Positions 19,184-27,871 of a stretch of 64,000 nucleotides of DNA are shown piece by piece. Source of the DNA: Arthrobacter sp. PsM3 (GTDB lineage Bacteria; Actinomycetota; Actinomycetes; Actinomycetales; Micrococcaceae). The stretch lies in NCBI RefSeq assembly GCF_030433895.1, contig NZ_JARUXE010000002.1:1-64000 (forward strand), in the 5' to 3' direction. The notes below the pieces were generated by a model. It was not told the origin of the DNA and did no database searches. It worked only from the letters and a program-made list of their open reading frames with translations. The position numbers were made by a program, and so were the translations under genes. Numbering within the stretch: position 1 is the first letter of the stretch; the number at the start of each line of letters is the position of its first letter.

Positions 19184-20356
19184 ATGAACCCTCCCCACGA
19201 CAGCACCACAGAGGACAGCACCACTGAGGGCACCTCCGCCGTGGAGCGTGCAGTGCGCGCCGCACTCGCCACCGTGATCGATCCCGAACTCCGCCGTCCC
19301 ATCACCGAACTCGGCATGGTGGACACGGTGGAGGTTTCCGACGGCGGCCGCGTCCGGGTTGCGGTGCTCCTGACCATTGCCGGCTGCCCGCTGCGCGGCA
19401 CCATCACCGCCGACTGCGACGCGGCGCTGACCGCGGTCCCCGGGGTCACCGGCGTCGAGGTCGAACTGAAGGTCATGACACAGGAGCAGCGCGACGCCCT
19501 CAAGGTCCAGCTCCGCGGCGCGGGCGGCCAGCGCGGGATCCCGTTCAACGAACCCGGCTCGCTGACCAGGGTGTACGCCGTCGCGAGCGGCAAGGGCGGT
19601 GTGGGAAAGTCCTCCGTGACGGTGAACCTCGCCTGTGCCCTGGCCGCCCAGGGGCTGCGTGTGGGGATTGTGGACGCGGACGTCTACGGCTTCTCCGTCC
19701 CGGCACTGATGGGCATCAGCCAGGCCCCCACCCGGGTGGATGACATGATCCTGCCGCCGGTGGCCTACGGGGTCAAAGTCATTTCCATCGGGATGTTCGT
19801 CACCGGCAACCAGCCGGTCGCCTGGCGCGGCCCCATGCTGCACCGGGCCCTGGAGCAGTTCCTCACCGACGTCTACTTCGGCGATCTGGATGCCCTGTTC
19901 CTGGACCTGCCGCCCGGTACCGGCGACATCGCCATCTCCGTGGCCCAACTGCTGCCGCAGGCCCGGATCCTCGTGGTGACCACGCCCCAGGCTGCGGCCG
20001 CCGACGTCGCCGAGCGCGCCGGGGCGATTGCGACCCAGACCGGCCAGAGCGTCGCCGGCGTCGTGGAGAACATGTCCTACCTGGAAATGCCCGACGGCGG
20101 CCGGATGGAACTGTTTGGAAGCGGCGGCGGCGCGGTGCTCGCCGAACGGCTGTCCGCCACAGTGGGCACCGATGTTCCGCTGCTCGGAAAGATCCCGCTG
20201 GACATCCTGCTGCGGGAAGGCGGCGACGCCGGGGTCCCCCTGGTGCTGGGCCGTCCCGAAACCCCGGCGGCTGTGGCACTGCTGGAGATCGCAGGGAAGC
20301 TCGCCGCCGTGCCGCGCGGGCTGCGGGGAAAGCCCCTGGGCCTGCAGCCCCGCTAG
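19184..20356 (+). CDS. mrp: Mrp/NBP35-type P-loop ATPase
   Basis: The 390-residue protein joins a MIP18/DUF59 domain (residues ~20-100) to a ParA/MinD-like ATPase with the deviant P-loop SGKGGVGKSS at 135-144. Family members bind and transfer Fe-S clusters. The C-terminal CxxC that bridges the cluster in many Mrp proteins is replaced by LEMPDGGRM after ENMSY. I recall the same in other actinobacterial Mrp proteins. It follows the DUF1003 gene by 11 bases with no good ribosome-binding site. Its stop directly abuts the tatB stop. Confidence 0.92.
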   Translation: MNPPHDSTTEDSTTEGTSAVERAVRAALATVIDPELRRPITELGMVDTVEVSDGGRVRVAVLLTIAGCPLRGTITADCDAALTAVPGVTGVEVELKVMTQEQRDALKVQLRGAGGQRGIPFNEPGSLTRVYAVASGKGGVGKSSVTVNLACALAAQGLRVGIVDADVYGFSVPALMGISQAPTRVDDMILPPVAYGVKVISIGMFVTGNQPVAWRGPMLHRALEQFLTDVYFGDLDALFLDLPPGTGDIAISVAQLLPQARILVVTTPQAAAADVAERAGAIATQTGQSVAGVVENMSYLEMPDGGRMELFGSGGGAVLAERLSATVGTDVPLLGKIPLDILLREGGDAGVPLVLGRPETPAAVALLEIAGKLAAVPRGLRGKPLGLQPR

Positions 20357-20752
20357 CTAGGTCGCCTCGGAGTCGAAGGGTGCCCGCTCGCCGTCCGGGA
20401 GCCGCTCCACTGCCCGGGCCGGCCGGCGTTCCGCAGCCGCGGTGGCGGCCGCAACGGTGGCGACCGCGGCCGGGGCACCCGCGCTGACGGGCTTGGTGTC
20501 ATCGTCCAGCAGGGCTTCCTTGATGATCCTGCGCGGATCGTACTGCCGGGGATCGTACTTCTTCCAGTCGACGTCATCGATGTCGATGCCGACTTCTTCC
20601 TTGATCTGCTCCCGGGCCCCGGACGCCATCCGGCGTACTTCCTTGACGATGTTGGCAAGTTTCTGGGTGTATTCAGGCAGCCTGCTGGGACCAATCACCA
20701 GAAGGCCGATGATCAGCAGAAGTACGAATTCCGGTCCATTGATTCCAAGCAC
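20357..20752 (-). CDS. tatB: twin-arginine translocase subunit TatB
   Basis: The 131-residue protein has the short N-terminal membrane helix FVLLLIIGLLVIG with the GPSRLPEY hinge, an amphipathic helix (IVKEVRRMASGAREQIKEE) and a variable tail. TatB with TatC forms the receptor for folded Tat substrates. The GTG at 20752 lies seven bases after a TAATCT box and lacks a Shine-Dalgarno site. It is downstream of the sigE/anti-sigma pair on the same strand, as in M. tuberculosis. The htrA gene that separates them there is absent here. Confidence 0.92.
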   Translation of the reverse strand: MLGINGPEFVLLLIIGLLVIGPSRLPEYTQKLANIVKEVRRMASGAREQIKEEVGIDIDDVDWKKYDPRQYDPRRIIKEALLDDDTKPVSAGAPAAVATVAAATAAAERRPARAVERLPDGERAPFDSEAT

Positions 20753-20759
20753 TGTAGGA

Positions 20760-20765
20760 AGATTA
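20760..20765 (-). promoter_or_regulatory. -10 box of tatB
   Basis: TAATCT on the minus strand is seven bases before the tatB GTG. It would give tatB its own leaderless transcript apart from sigE. Confidence 0.5.
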
Positions 20766-20832
20766 CCCTCTCAATCAGGGCCGGGACGATTCGGCCGCGA
20801 CACATGCGCCGCGCCCTCGACGGTTCCGCCGG

Positions 20833-21942
20833 TCACGGGGCCAGCATCTCCACGATCCTGCCCAGTCCGCGCTCCATCCGCACGGTGACGTTGGGCCCGG
20901 CGTCGGACACCGCCCCGCCGGCCGTTCCCGGGCCGCCGGCTGTTCCCGGCATCGCAGCCTCCCCGCCACCGGCTGCCCCCGCTCCCGCGGGCCGGGTCCG
21001 GACCAGGGCTGCCACAGCGTCGGCCGCGTGTTCCGCGGACCGATCCGAGACATAGGTAAAGGTGGCATCGCCCGCCTGGTAAATGGCGGTGAAGGGGGTC
21101 GAGTGGTTGATCCAGAGGCTCCCGCGGCCGGCCCCCGCTGCCCCGCCCGCCGCGGGGCCGCGCTCCGCCGCCGTCGCCGCGGTGAAGCCGTCCGACGTCG
21201 CGGGGTGGCCAGTGAGCACGTTGACCGGGACTGCCTGGGCGGCCTGGGCGGCCTGGGGCCAGGCTCCTGCGGTGCCGGACTGCCGGGGGACGTCAGCGTG
21301 CTGTTCGAGGATGGTGGCGGAATCCCGGCCGTCGGTGAGACGCAGCTCGAGAACGTCGCCGCCGGCCAGCACCCCGGCCCTGGCCCAGACCAGGTGGTAT
21401 CCAAGCTCACGGAGTTCCGGGCAGGTCCAGCCCTGGGCGCGCAGCGTGGCGAGCTGCGCCGCGGTGAGGGCCCCGTCCGGTGTGAAGTCAGGTTTGCCGG
21501 TCAGGCTCCAGGCCGAGGGCGTCCCGGCCCCCTCCTCGGCGGCAGCCGCCGCGGACATGGAGAGGTCCCGCTGCAGGAAGACCGGGGCGGGCGCTCCGGC
21601 CGCCTGCGGGGCGGCGTCCCCGCCGATCAGGTAGGCCGATCCGCCCAGCAGCACCGCAGCTGCTGCCGCGCAGCCGGTCACGAGCGCGGCTGCCCGGAAC
21701 GCCGGAGGGAGGCGGCGGGCCGCTGGCCGCGGCGGGGCCGGCGCGTCCCGGCGGGCGAGTTCCTCGGTGCGTGCCAGCAGGCGCGCGGTCAGGTCACTGC
21801 TGGCCGTCGGGATTTCAGCGCCGCGCAGCCGTTCCAGGTACTGGCGTTCGCGGCGCTGATGAAGCCGGCATTCCGCGCACGATTGCAGGTGCCGGCCCCG
21901 CCGTTCGTGGGGACCGCGCAGCAGGCGTTGCAGCAGACGCAT
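20833..21942 (-). CDS. anti-sigma factor with zinc-finger (ZAS) domain, membrane-anchored
   Basis: The 369-residue protein begins with a zinc anti-sigma motif (HLQSCAECRLH, His-x3-Cys-x2-Cys, near residues 18-28). One membrane helix (AAALVTGCAAAAAVLLGGSAYLIG, near 80-103) leads to a large extracytoplasmic domain with Ala/Gly-rich linkers. By position it should bind and hold SigE until envelope stress, as RseA does. It starts eight bases after the sigE stop, so the two are co-translated. The long outer domain, compared with RseA of about 150 residues, may sense a signal. Confidence 0.85.
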   Translation of the reverse strand: MRLLQRLLRGPHERRGRHLQSCAECRLHQRRERQYLERLRGAEIPTASSDLTARLLARTEELARRDAPAPPRPAARRLPPAFRAAALVTGCAAAAAVLLGGSAYLIGGDAAPQAAGAPAPVFLQRDLSMSAAAAAEEGAGTPSAWSLTGKPDFTPDGALTAAQLATLRAQGWTCPELRELGYHLVWARAGVLAGGDVLELRLTDGRDSATILEQHADVPRQSGTAGAWPQAAQAAQAVPVNVLTGHPATSDGFTAATAAERGPAAGGAAGAGRGSLWINHSTPFTAIYQAGDATFTYVSDRSAEHAADAVAALVRTRPAGAGAAGGGEAAMPGTAGGPGTAGGAVSDAGPNVTVRMERGLGRIVEMLAP

Positions 21943-21950
21943 CGCCTGGT

Positions 21951-22586
21951 TCAGAGCAGGCCGGCGATGCGCGGCAGCTTCAGCCGCGGCTTCAGCGAGG
22001 ATTTGGCCGGCTGCTGCGGCCGCGGATCGCGGTGCGCCAGCTTCTCCCGGAGCATGGTCCTGCCGCGGTGGATCCGGGAACGGACCGTTCCAAGTTTGAT
22101 GCCCAGGGCGACGGCCACCTCGTCGTAGGACAGACCTTCGAGGTCGCAGAGGACGACGGCGGCGCGGAAATCCGGGGGGAGCTCTTCGAGGGCGGCCTGC
22201 ACATCGACGTCAAGGTTGTTGAACTCGAAGCTCTGTTCCGGTCCCGGCTCGCGTCCGGGCAGGCGGGATTCGGCGTCGTCGGCCAGTGCGTCGAAGCGGA
22301 TCCGGCTCTTGCGCCGCGCCTGGTCCAGGAAGAGGTTGGTGGTGATCCGGTGCAGCCAGCCGTCCAGGGTGCCCGGCTTGAAGTTCTCGAGCGAGCGGAA
22401 GACGCGGACGAACACCTCCTGGGTGAGGTCCTCGGCGTCGTACTTGTTCCCGGTGAGCCGGTACGCGAGGCGGTACACCTTCGCGGAGTGGTTGGTCACC
22501 ACTTCCTCCCAGGTGGGCCGCACCCATTCGGCTTCCGCCGCGGTCTGGGACTCTTCAGTTGCAGGGACAGCTGCCAAAACCGACAT
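21951..22586 (-). CDS. sigE: ECF RNA polymerase sigma factor SigE
   Basis: The 211-residue sigma factor has region 2 ([21 protein letters not shown]...[12 protein letters not shown]) and region 4 ([19 protein letters not shown], then [20 protein letters not shown]). It lies just upstream of its likely anti-sigma factor and is divergent from an O-methyltransferase. This arrangement, with tatB and mrp beyond, matches M. tuberculosis sigE (Rv1221). GAGGGGAG sits six bases before the ATG. A C-terminal basic tail ([12 protein letters not shown]) follows region 4. Confidence 0.92.
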   Translation of the reverse strand: MSVLAAVPATEESQTAAEAEWVRPTWEEVVTNHSAKVYRLAYRLTGNKYDAEDLTQEVFVRVFRSLENFKPGTLDGWLHRITTNLFLDQARRKSRIRFDALADDAESRLPGREPGPEQSFEFNNLDVDVQAALEELPPDFRAAVVLCDLEGLSYDEVAVALGIKLGTVRSRIHRGRTMLREKLAHRDPRPQQPAKSSLKPRLKLPRIAGLL

Positions 22587-22600
22587 TGTCCGCTCCCCTC

Positions 22601-22636
22601 GTGGATGGTGCTTACGCCGTGGACGGTGCTTGCGGC
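22601..22636 (-). repeat. 18-bp imperfect tandem repeat in the sigE leader
   Basis: Two head-to-tail 18-bp units (22601-22618 and 22619-22636, beginning GTGGAT and GTGGAC) agree at 15 of 18 positions. They lie directly behind the sigE ribosome-binding site in the untranslated leader and could form regulator half-sites or RNA structure. Confidence 0.5.
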
Positions 22637-22924
22637 TGCAAGCTCCTGCATCCTTGATTCGGCGCCGATCACCACGCGGATGAGCGGATATCCATCATTT
22701 CAAAATAAGCTGGGAATTTCCTGACGCCGGGGGCCCTTCAGCCCACGGCGCAACCTGCTGCCGGCGCCGTGGCGTCGGGCCCGGGGCAGGGAAGAGCCGG
22801 TGCCGTTCCGGCGGGGACCCGGGTGGACGCCATCACGGCCGGAGCGGGGGCGCCTCCCGGCCGCGTACCACCGGACACAGTAGGCTGGAGTGAACAATCC
22901 CCTGCCGCCCAGAAAGCGAATTCC

Positions 22925-23557
22925 ATGAGCGCCGATAAGTCCACGAGCTGGTCCTACGCAGAAGATCTGCCTGCCGAGGACGAGGTCCTGTTGCACGCGC
23001 GCGAACGGTCGTTCGAACTGGGCGTCACCCCGGTGGGCCCGGGCGTCGGAGCCGTCCTGACGGTCCTGGCCGCCGCGTCCAAGGCCCAGACCGCGGTCGA
23101 AATCGGCACCGGTGCGGGCGTCTCCGGCGTCTGCATCCTGCGGGGCCTGGGTCCGCACGCGGTCCTGACCACCATTGACGTTGACGTCGAGCACCTGAAA
23201 GCCGCCCGGGAAGCGTTTCAGGAAGCCGGCAGCCCGGCCAACCGCACGCGGACCATTTCCGGCCGGGCCCGCGACGTCCTCCCCCGGCTGACGGACGGCG
23301 CTTACGACCTCGTCTTCATTGACGCCGACAAGCCGAACTACCCCGGCTACGTAGAACAGGCCATCCGCCTGCTCAAGACCGGCGGCCTGCTGATCGTCAA
23401 CGATGCGCTCGATAAGGACAAAGTCGCCAACCCGGCCGCGCGCGAGGCCACCACGGTGATCCTGCGCCAGGTGGGCAAGTCCATCCGCGACGACGAGCGC
23501 CTCGCGTCGGCCATGCTGCCCACCGGCGACGGCCTGCTGGTCGCCGTCAAGAAGTAA
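22925..23557 (+). CDS. O-methyltransferase (SAM-dependent, class I)
   Basis: The 210-residue protein has a class I methyltransferase fold: AVEIGTGAGVSG for cofactor binding, LTTIDVDVEHL, and LVFIDADKPNY of the catechol-O-methyltransferase-like (Methyltransf_3) group. Upstream frame extension to 22769 is rejected because ATG at 22925 fits the fold start. It is divergent from sigE, as Rv1220c is in M. tuberculosis. A TAGGCT box at 22881-22886 could drive it with a 30-base leader. The substrate is unknown. Confidence 0.88.
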   Translation: MSADKSTSWSYAEDLPAEDEVLLHARERSFELGVTPVGPGVGAVLTVLAAASKAQTAVEIGTGAGVSGVCILRGLGPHAVLTTIDVDVEHLKAAREAFQEAGSPANRTRTISGRARDVLPRLTDGAYDLVFIDADKPNYPGYVEQAIRLLKTGGLLIVNDALDKDKVANPAAREATTVILRQVGKSIRDDERLASAMLPTGDGLLVAVKK

Positions 23558-23633
23558 GCTTCCGCAGGCCGCGGGCACCCCGGCCGACGAAGCACGGGCC
23601 GGCGGAGAGCGAAAAGCCGGACGGCAAAAGAGA

Positions 23634-23667
23634 GCGGGGTCTGCAGCCTTCCGGCTGCGGAGCCCGC
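23634..23667. terminator. hairpin between convergent O-methyltransferase and DUF3117 genes
   Basis: Arms 23634-23648 (GCGGGGTCTGCAGCC) and 23653-23667 pair at 14 of 15 positions including one G-T pair, around a four-base loop. It can serve both convergent genes. Confidence 0.7.
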
Positions 23668-23691
23668 CCTCTGTCGAAGAGTTAAGTATTG

Positions 23692-23859
23692 CTATTCGGT
23701 AACGCCGACGAGGCATTCCCTCAAGTTGGTAGCTTCGGCAGAATTGAGTTCGACCACGAGCCGTCCGCCGCCTTCAAGCGGGACGCGCATGATCAAGCTT
23801 CGTCCTTCTTTGGTAACTTCCATCGGGCCGTCGCCGGTGCGTGGTTTCATAGCCGCCAT
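23692..23859 (-). CDS. DUF3117 family small protein
   Basis: The 55-residue protein MAAMKPRTGDGPMEVTKE... with EGRSLIMRVPLEGGGRLVV is a very conserved actinobacterial DUF3117 member of unknown function. I chose the ATG at 23859, preceded by AAGGGG about ten bases upstream, over an ATG at 23877. It stands alone between two hairpins or gaps. In M. tuberculosis a DUF3117 gene is also found in the sigE neighbourhood, as I recall. Confidence 0.88.
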   Translation of the reverse strand: MAAMKPRTGDGPMEVTKEGRSLIMRVPLEGGGRLVVELNSAEATNLRECLVGVTE

Positions 23860-24093
23860 AAGGAATATCCCCTTCATTAGTCCAATGACATACCAGCCCG
23901 GCCGGGCTGCGTCCGCTTAGTCAATCAAGCTGCCGGCGGCCATTGATGGTAGAGCCATCAGGGCCATATAGTCAGTTTGCTTCTTGTCCTTGCTTACCAT
24001 CTATTATCGCGTAACAACGCGGCTGTAGCTAATCGTTGGACATTCCGCCGCGCCGTGTCATGCCGGGCCGGGAGCCGCGAAAGGTGAAGCGCG

Positions 24094-25503
24094 TCACGGC
24101 GGATAGTCGCCTCCGCCGGGCAACGGCGCCCAGGCCCACAACCAGACGATCCAGACAATCTGCAGCAGCAGAAACATGAGGACCACCGCGCCCCGGTACG
24201 CGCGGGACCGTGAGATCAGGGCCGCGCTGAGAGCAAGCGGGAACAGCGGAAGCAGCATCCGGAAGGTGCTCGTCTGGGGGTGCAGGAACAGCAGGAGGTA
24301 GCCCAGATAGCAGGCGCACCACAGCCGCAGTTCGGTGCCCAGCGCCCGCACCGGGCGGGACATCATGTACCAGGCGAACAGCGCAACGAAGACGAAGGGC
24401 GCCAGCAGGCCCAGGACCGGGCCGAAGAGCAGTACGCCGGTGTCGAACCAGGGTTTGAACGGCACCAGGTCGTGGCCGCGCCAGACGGTTTCCGTCTTGG
24501 TATAGGCCTGGATGTCCCCCGTGACGGCCCAGGCGATGGCCGGCCACATCAGCGCGCAGGCCCCGCTGACCACTGCCAGCGCGGCGAGCGACCAGAGCTG
24601 GCTGCCGCCGTGCGACGCGGCGCCGGACTGCCCGGCGGGACCCACCGCCGCGACACCCCGTGACGCCGTGCCGTAGCCCGGGCCGCGGTCGGCGCCGGGA
24701 GCCGTGCTGCGGGCCGCCGTGAAGTACTGCCACGCCCGGCGGAGGAACAGCAGCCCGATCATCGCCGCGAACGGCACACCGGTCGGCCGGGACAAACACA
24801 TCAGCGCGACGACGGGCATGGCCCACAGGTACCGGCGTTCCAGCACCAGCAGCAGGGCAGCTGCCAGCAGGAGCAGGTTCAGGGACTCGGCGTACGGCAC
24901 CTGGAGCACCGGCGAGACCGGAAAGGTGGAGACGAACACCGTTCCCCACAGCGCGGTGCGGTGCGGGGCCCGGTGCCTGAAGAGTTTGTAGATGACCAGC
25001 GCCGCACCCAGACCGCACACCATCGCGATGAGCGTCAGGGTGAACGCCGGGTCCATGCCGGTCAGGCCGGCGACCACGCGGCCCAGGACGGGAAAGAGGG
25101 CATAGAACGCCCAGGCATTTTCCTGGACGTTTCCGGCCCCGTCGGTGGGGAGGACCGCCGGGTAGCCATTCCGGAAGACCTCGCCGTACCAGCGTGCATC
25201 CCAGATATTGACGAAGGACCAGTAGTCCGGTTTGGCGGGAAACCAGGGGTTGACGCCCTGATGCAGGGCGGCTGCCATGAAGATGCAGGCACTGATCAGC
25301 CGCGCGGCCGCGTAGAGTCCGCCTACCTGGACCCACCAGGGCCAGCGGGCCACCCGGGCTCCGGCTGTTGCGACGGCACTACGGGCCGCTCCGGCGCCCC
25401 GCGGAATGGGGCCACCGGGGCCGCCCGGGCCGCCTTCCGCGCCCGGCCGGTTCTGCCGCTGCACCGTCTCCGGCGCCCGGGCAGAGGGGTGCTCACTGTT
25501 CAC
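24094..25503 (-). CDS. PIG-V-like integral membrane mannosyltransferase
   Basis: The 469-residue protein has about ten membrane helices. WDARWYGEVFRNGYP near residues 100-115 is the GT-C/PIG-V type catalytic loop with an acidic residue (WDxxWY). GT-C enzymes use polyprenyl-phosphate sugars to glycosylate envelope acceptors on the outer face of the membrane. Acceptor and sugar are inferred. The N-terminal 55 residues are Gly/Pro/Ala-rich and cytosolic. The GTG start overlaps the upstream DivIVA-like stop (GTGA), so they form an operon. Confidence 0.82.
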   Translation of the reverse strand: MNSEHPSARAPETVQRQNRPGAEGGPGGPGGPIPRGAGAARSAVATAGARVARWPWWVQVGGLYAAARLISACIFMAAALHQGVNPWFPAKPDYWSFVNIWDARWYGEVFRNGYPAVLPTDGAGNVQENAWAFYALFPVLGRVVAGLTGMDPAFTLTLIAMVCGLGAALVIYKLFRHRAPHRTALWGTVFVSTFPVSPVLQVPYAESLNLLLLAAALLLVLERRYLWAMPVVALMCLSRPTGVPFAAMIGLLFLRRAWQYFTAARSTAPGADRGPGYGTASRGVAAVGPAGQSGAASHGGSQLWSLAALAVVSGACALMWPAIAWAVTGDIQAYTKTETVWRGHDLVPFKPWFDTGVLLFGPVLGLLAPFVFVALFAWYMMSRPVRALGTELRLWCACYLGYLLLFLHPQTSTFRMLLPLFPLALSAALISRSRAYRGAVVLMFLLLQIVWIVWLWAWAPLPGGGDYPP

Positions 25504-25862
25504 GGAGCCTGCTCCGGAACATCGCGCAGCCGTCCCAGTTCCGTCCCAAGGTCCGCGATTTTCCGGTCCTTGGCTGAGAGCTGTTCCCGCAAGTCGTCCA
25601 GCACCTGGTCCACCTGGTCCATCCGGTATCCCCGCAGTCCCACAGCAAACCGGAGACGGTCGACGTCGGACGGTTCCGCCTCGGCGGGCAGCAGCACGGG
25701 CGGGAGGTTGGCAACCGGCTGGTCGAAGCCGTCATCGAGGGCCTGGGCCACGCCGTCGTCACTTCCGCGTCTGCCGCGGAAGACTTTCGACACCCTGCCG
25801 GTGCCGAGGAGGAAAGCGGCGCCGGCCAGCGCAATCGCAAGGAAGACCAGGAAGAAGCTCAC
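25500..25862 (-). CDS. membrane-anchored DivIVA-domain-like protein
   Basis: The 120-residue product MSFFLVFLAIALAG has one N-terminal membrane helix, a linker, and RFAVGLRGYRMDQVDQVLDDL. That is the motif with which DivIVA-like actinobacterial proteins begin, followed by a short coiled coil. It may help localise envelope synthesis at curved membranes. GTG at 25862 has GGGGGA directly against it, so the exact start is uncertain. The gene overlaps the mannosyltransferase and follows the LOG-family gene by 50 bp. Confidence 0.75.
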   Translation of the reverse strand: MSFFLVFLAIALAGAAFLLGTGRVSKVFRGRRGSDDGVAQALDDGFDQPVANLPPVLLPAEAEPSDVDRLRFAVGLRGYRMDQVDQVLDDLREQLSAKDRKIADLGTELGRLRDVPEQAP

Positions 25863-25912
25863 TCCCCCATCGTGCCAGACCACGGCGTGCCCGGTTGGCG
25901 ACGCGGGGCCCC

Positions 25913-26851
25913 TCAGCCCCGCGCGCCGCCGGCGTCGCCGGTTCCGGACCCGTTGCCGTTCACTGATCCGTTGCCGGTGGTGCTGCCGTTGGGGTTCCGG
26001 TGCCGGGCGGCGCCTTCCACCACGAGTTCCACGGCGAGCGCGGGGTCGTCCACGACCTGCAGCAGGTCCAGGTCCTCCTCGGACATCATGCCTTCGGCGA
26101 CCAGCGTCGTCTGGATCCATTCCACCATCGGGCTCCAGAACGCCGTTCCGACCAGCACAATCGGAAAGGACGTCACCTTCCGGGTCTGGACCAGGACCAT
26201 CGCTTCGAAGAGCTCGTCCAGCGTCCCGAGGCCGCCGGGCAGCACGATGAACCCTTGGGCGTACTTCACGAACATGGTCTTGCGGGCGAAGAAATAACGG
26301 AAGTTAACTCCCAGGTCCACCCATTGGTTCATGCCCTGCTCGAAGGGCAGTTCGATGCCGAGTCCCACCGACACCCCGTTACCCTGCACTGCGCCCTTGT
26401 TGGCAGCCTCCATCGAGCCGGGACCGCCGCCGGTGATCACGGCCAGCCCGGCTTCGGCCAGCTGGCGGCCCACCTCGACAGCGAGTTCGTAATTCAAGCT
26501 GCCGGGCACGGTCCGGGCCGAGCCGAAAACGCTTACCGCCGGGCCCAGGTCGGCCAGCGCGCCAAACCCTTCCACGAACTCGCTCTGGATCCTCAGGACA
26601 CGCCACGGGTCGGTGTGGACAAACTGGCCCGGCCCCTTCGTGTCCAGCAGGGTCCGGTCAGACATCGTGACCTTGGCGGCCTTGCGCCGAAGCTCCAAGG
26701 GACCCTTGTGCCGGATCCCGCCCGGGGGTGGCGTGTCGCGGGGATCAACTGCTGTCTGCGCGGCGGCCTTTCCGGCGGTTGTGGCGGCGGTCTTTCCGGC
26801 GGCTGCGCCGGCTTGGGCCGGGTCTCCGTTGTGCTGCGGATCGGTACTCAT
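25913..26851 (-). CDS. LOG-family (TIGR00730) Rossmann-fold protein
   Basis: The 312-residue protein has the LOG motifs ITGGGPGSMEAANKGA and VLPGGLGTLDE. LOG enzymes split nucleoside monophosphates at the N-glycosidic bond, best known for cytokinin activation; here the role is probably nucleotide or purine turnover. It carries an extra N-terminal Ala/Gly/Thr-rich stretch of ~45 residues and a C-terminal repetitive tail (GSTTGNGSVNGNGSG). The ATG at 26851 is chosen because TAACCT lies exactly six bases before it. A GTG two codons upstream is also open. Confidence 0.88.
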   Translation of the reverse strand: MSTDPQHNGDPAQAGAAAGKTAATTAGKAAAQTAVDPRDTPPPGGIRHKGPLELRRKAAKVTMSDRTLLDTKGPGQFVHTDPWRVLRIQSEFVEGFGALADLGPAVSVFGSARTVPGSLNYELAVEVGRQLAEAGLAVITGGGPGSMEAANKGAVQGNGVSVGLGIELPFEQGMNQWVDLGVNFRYFFARKTMFVKYAQGFIVLPGGLGTLDELFEAMVLVQTRKVTSFPIVLVGTAFWSPMVEWIQTTLVAEGMMSEEDLDLLQVVDDPALAVELVVEGAARHRNPNGSTTGNGSVNGNGSGTGDAGGARG

Positions 26852-26857
26852 GCCCAC

Positions 26858-26863
26858 AGGTTA
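26858..26863 (-). promoter_or_regulatory. -10 box of the LOG-family gene
   Basis: TAACCT on the minus strand is followed by six bases and the ATG at 26851, and decides the start. Confidence 0.55.
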
Positions 26864-27044
26864 GCGCGGATATCCGCCTGCGCCGGTCCGGCACGGCACG
26901 GGCTTGGGGCCGCCGGGCCCGGATCGGCCGTCCGGTCCCGCAGGGTACCGGAAGCCGCCTCAAGCAGGCTGACCTGCAGGTATCTCTTGAATCACGATCT
27001 GCCGGAAGTGTGAGTGATTGGCGTCATATCCCGGCAATGTTCGC

Positions 27045-27050
27045 TAGATT
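27045..27050 (+). promoter_or_regulatory. -10 box of the glutamate-type ABC operon
   Basis: TAGATT is followed by CTTCTT and the ATG at 27057. There is no ribosome-binding site, so the operon's first gene is probably translated from a leaderless mRNA. Confidence 0.65.
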
Positions 27051-27056
27051 CTTCTT

Positions 27057-27812
27057 ATGACTACTCAAGTGCCCGGCGACGCGCTCGTCTCCCTGAACGC
27101 CGTCAATAAGCATTACGGCCAGTTGCACGTCCTGAAGGACATCAACCTCAATGTCCGCAAGGGCGAGGTCGTTGTTGTCATCGGGCCGTCGGGTTCCGGC
27201 AAGTCAACGCTTTGCCGGGCCATCAACCGCCTCGAGACCATCGACGACGGGGTGATCAAGATCGACGGAAAGGTGCTGCCCGAGGAGGGCAAGGAACTCG
27301 CCAAGCTGCGCGCCGACGTCGGCATGGTCTTCCAGTCGTTCAACCTCTTTGCCCACAAGACGATCCTTGAGAACGTCACTCTTGGCCCCATCAAGGTCAA
27401 GGGACTTTCGAAGACCGAGGCCGACAAGGACGCCATGGCCCTGCTGGAGCGCGTCGGCGTCGGCCACCAGGCGCCCAAGCTTCCGGCCCAGCTGTCCGGT
27501 GGACAGCAGCAGCGTGTGGCGATTGCCCGCGCCCTGGCCATGAAGCCGAAGGTCATGCTCTTCGATGAGCCCACCTCCGCCCTGGACCCCGAAATGATCA
27601 ACGAGGTCCTCGACGTGATGATCCAGCTGGCCAAGGAAGGCATGACCATGATCGTGGTGACACACGAGATGGGCTTCGCCCGCAAGGCCGCGGACCGCGT
27701 GGTCTTTATGGCCGACGGCCAGATCGTCGAGGACGCCACACCTGAAGAGTTCTTCACCAACCCCAAGAGCAGCCGCGCCAAAGACTTCCTCTCCAAGCTG
27801 CTGACCCACTGA
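27057..27812 (+). CDS. gluA: amino-acid (glutamate-type) ABC transporter ATP-binding protein
   Basis: The 251-residue ATPase has Walker [10 protein letters not shown], signature [15 protein letters not shown], Walker [14 protein letters not shown] and the switch His in VVTHEMGFA. It belongs to the polar amino-acid (PAAT) group and heads the operon with a binding protein/permease fusion and a second permease. The order matches corynebacterial gluABCD. Glutamate as substrate is inferred from this order and similarity only. Confidence 0.93.
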   Translation: MTTQVPGDALVSLNAVNKHYGQLHVLKDINLNVRKGEVVVVIGPSGSGKSTLCRAINRLETIDDGVIKIDGKVLPEEGKELAKLRADVGMVFQSFNLFAHKTILENVTLGPIKVKGLSKTEADKDAMALLERVGVGHQAPKLPAQLSGGQQQRVAIARALAMKPKVMLFDEPTSALDPEMINEVLDVMIQLAKEGMTMIVVTHEMGFARKAADRVVFMADGQIVEDATPEEFFTNPKSSRAKDFLSKLLTH

Positions 27813-27871
27813 GTTCCCTCCGAGTTCGCACCCTGGCCGCCGCGAGGCGGCCGTCCAATGAAAGGAATGTC

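Noticed and set aside
24029..25336. 435-residue minus-strand frame
   Set aside because: It is an alternate frame of the mannosyltransferase gene with Arg/Gly/Pro-rich composition and no domain.
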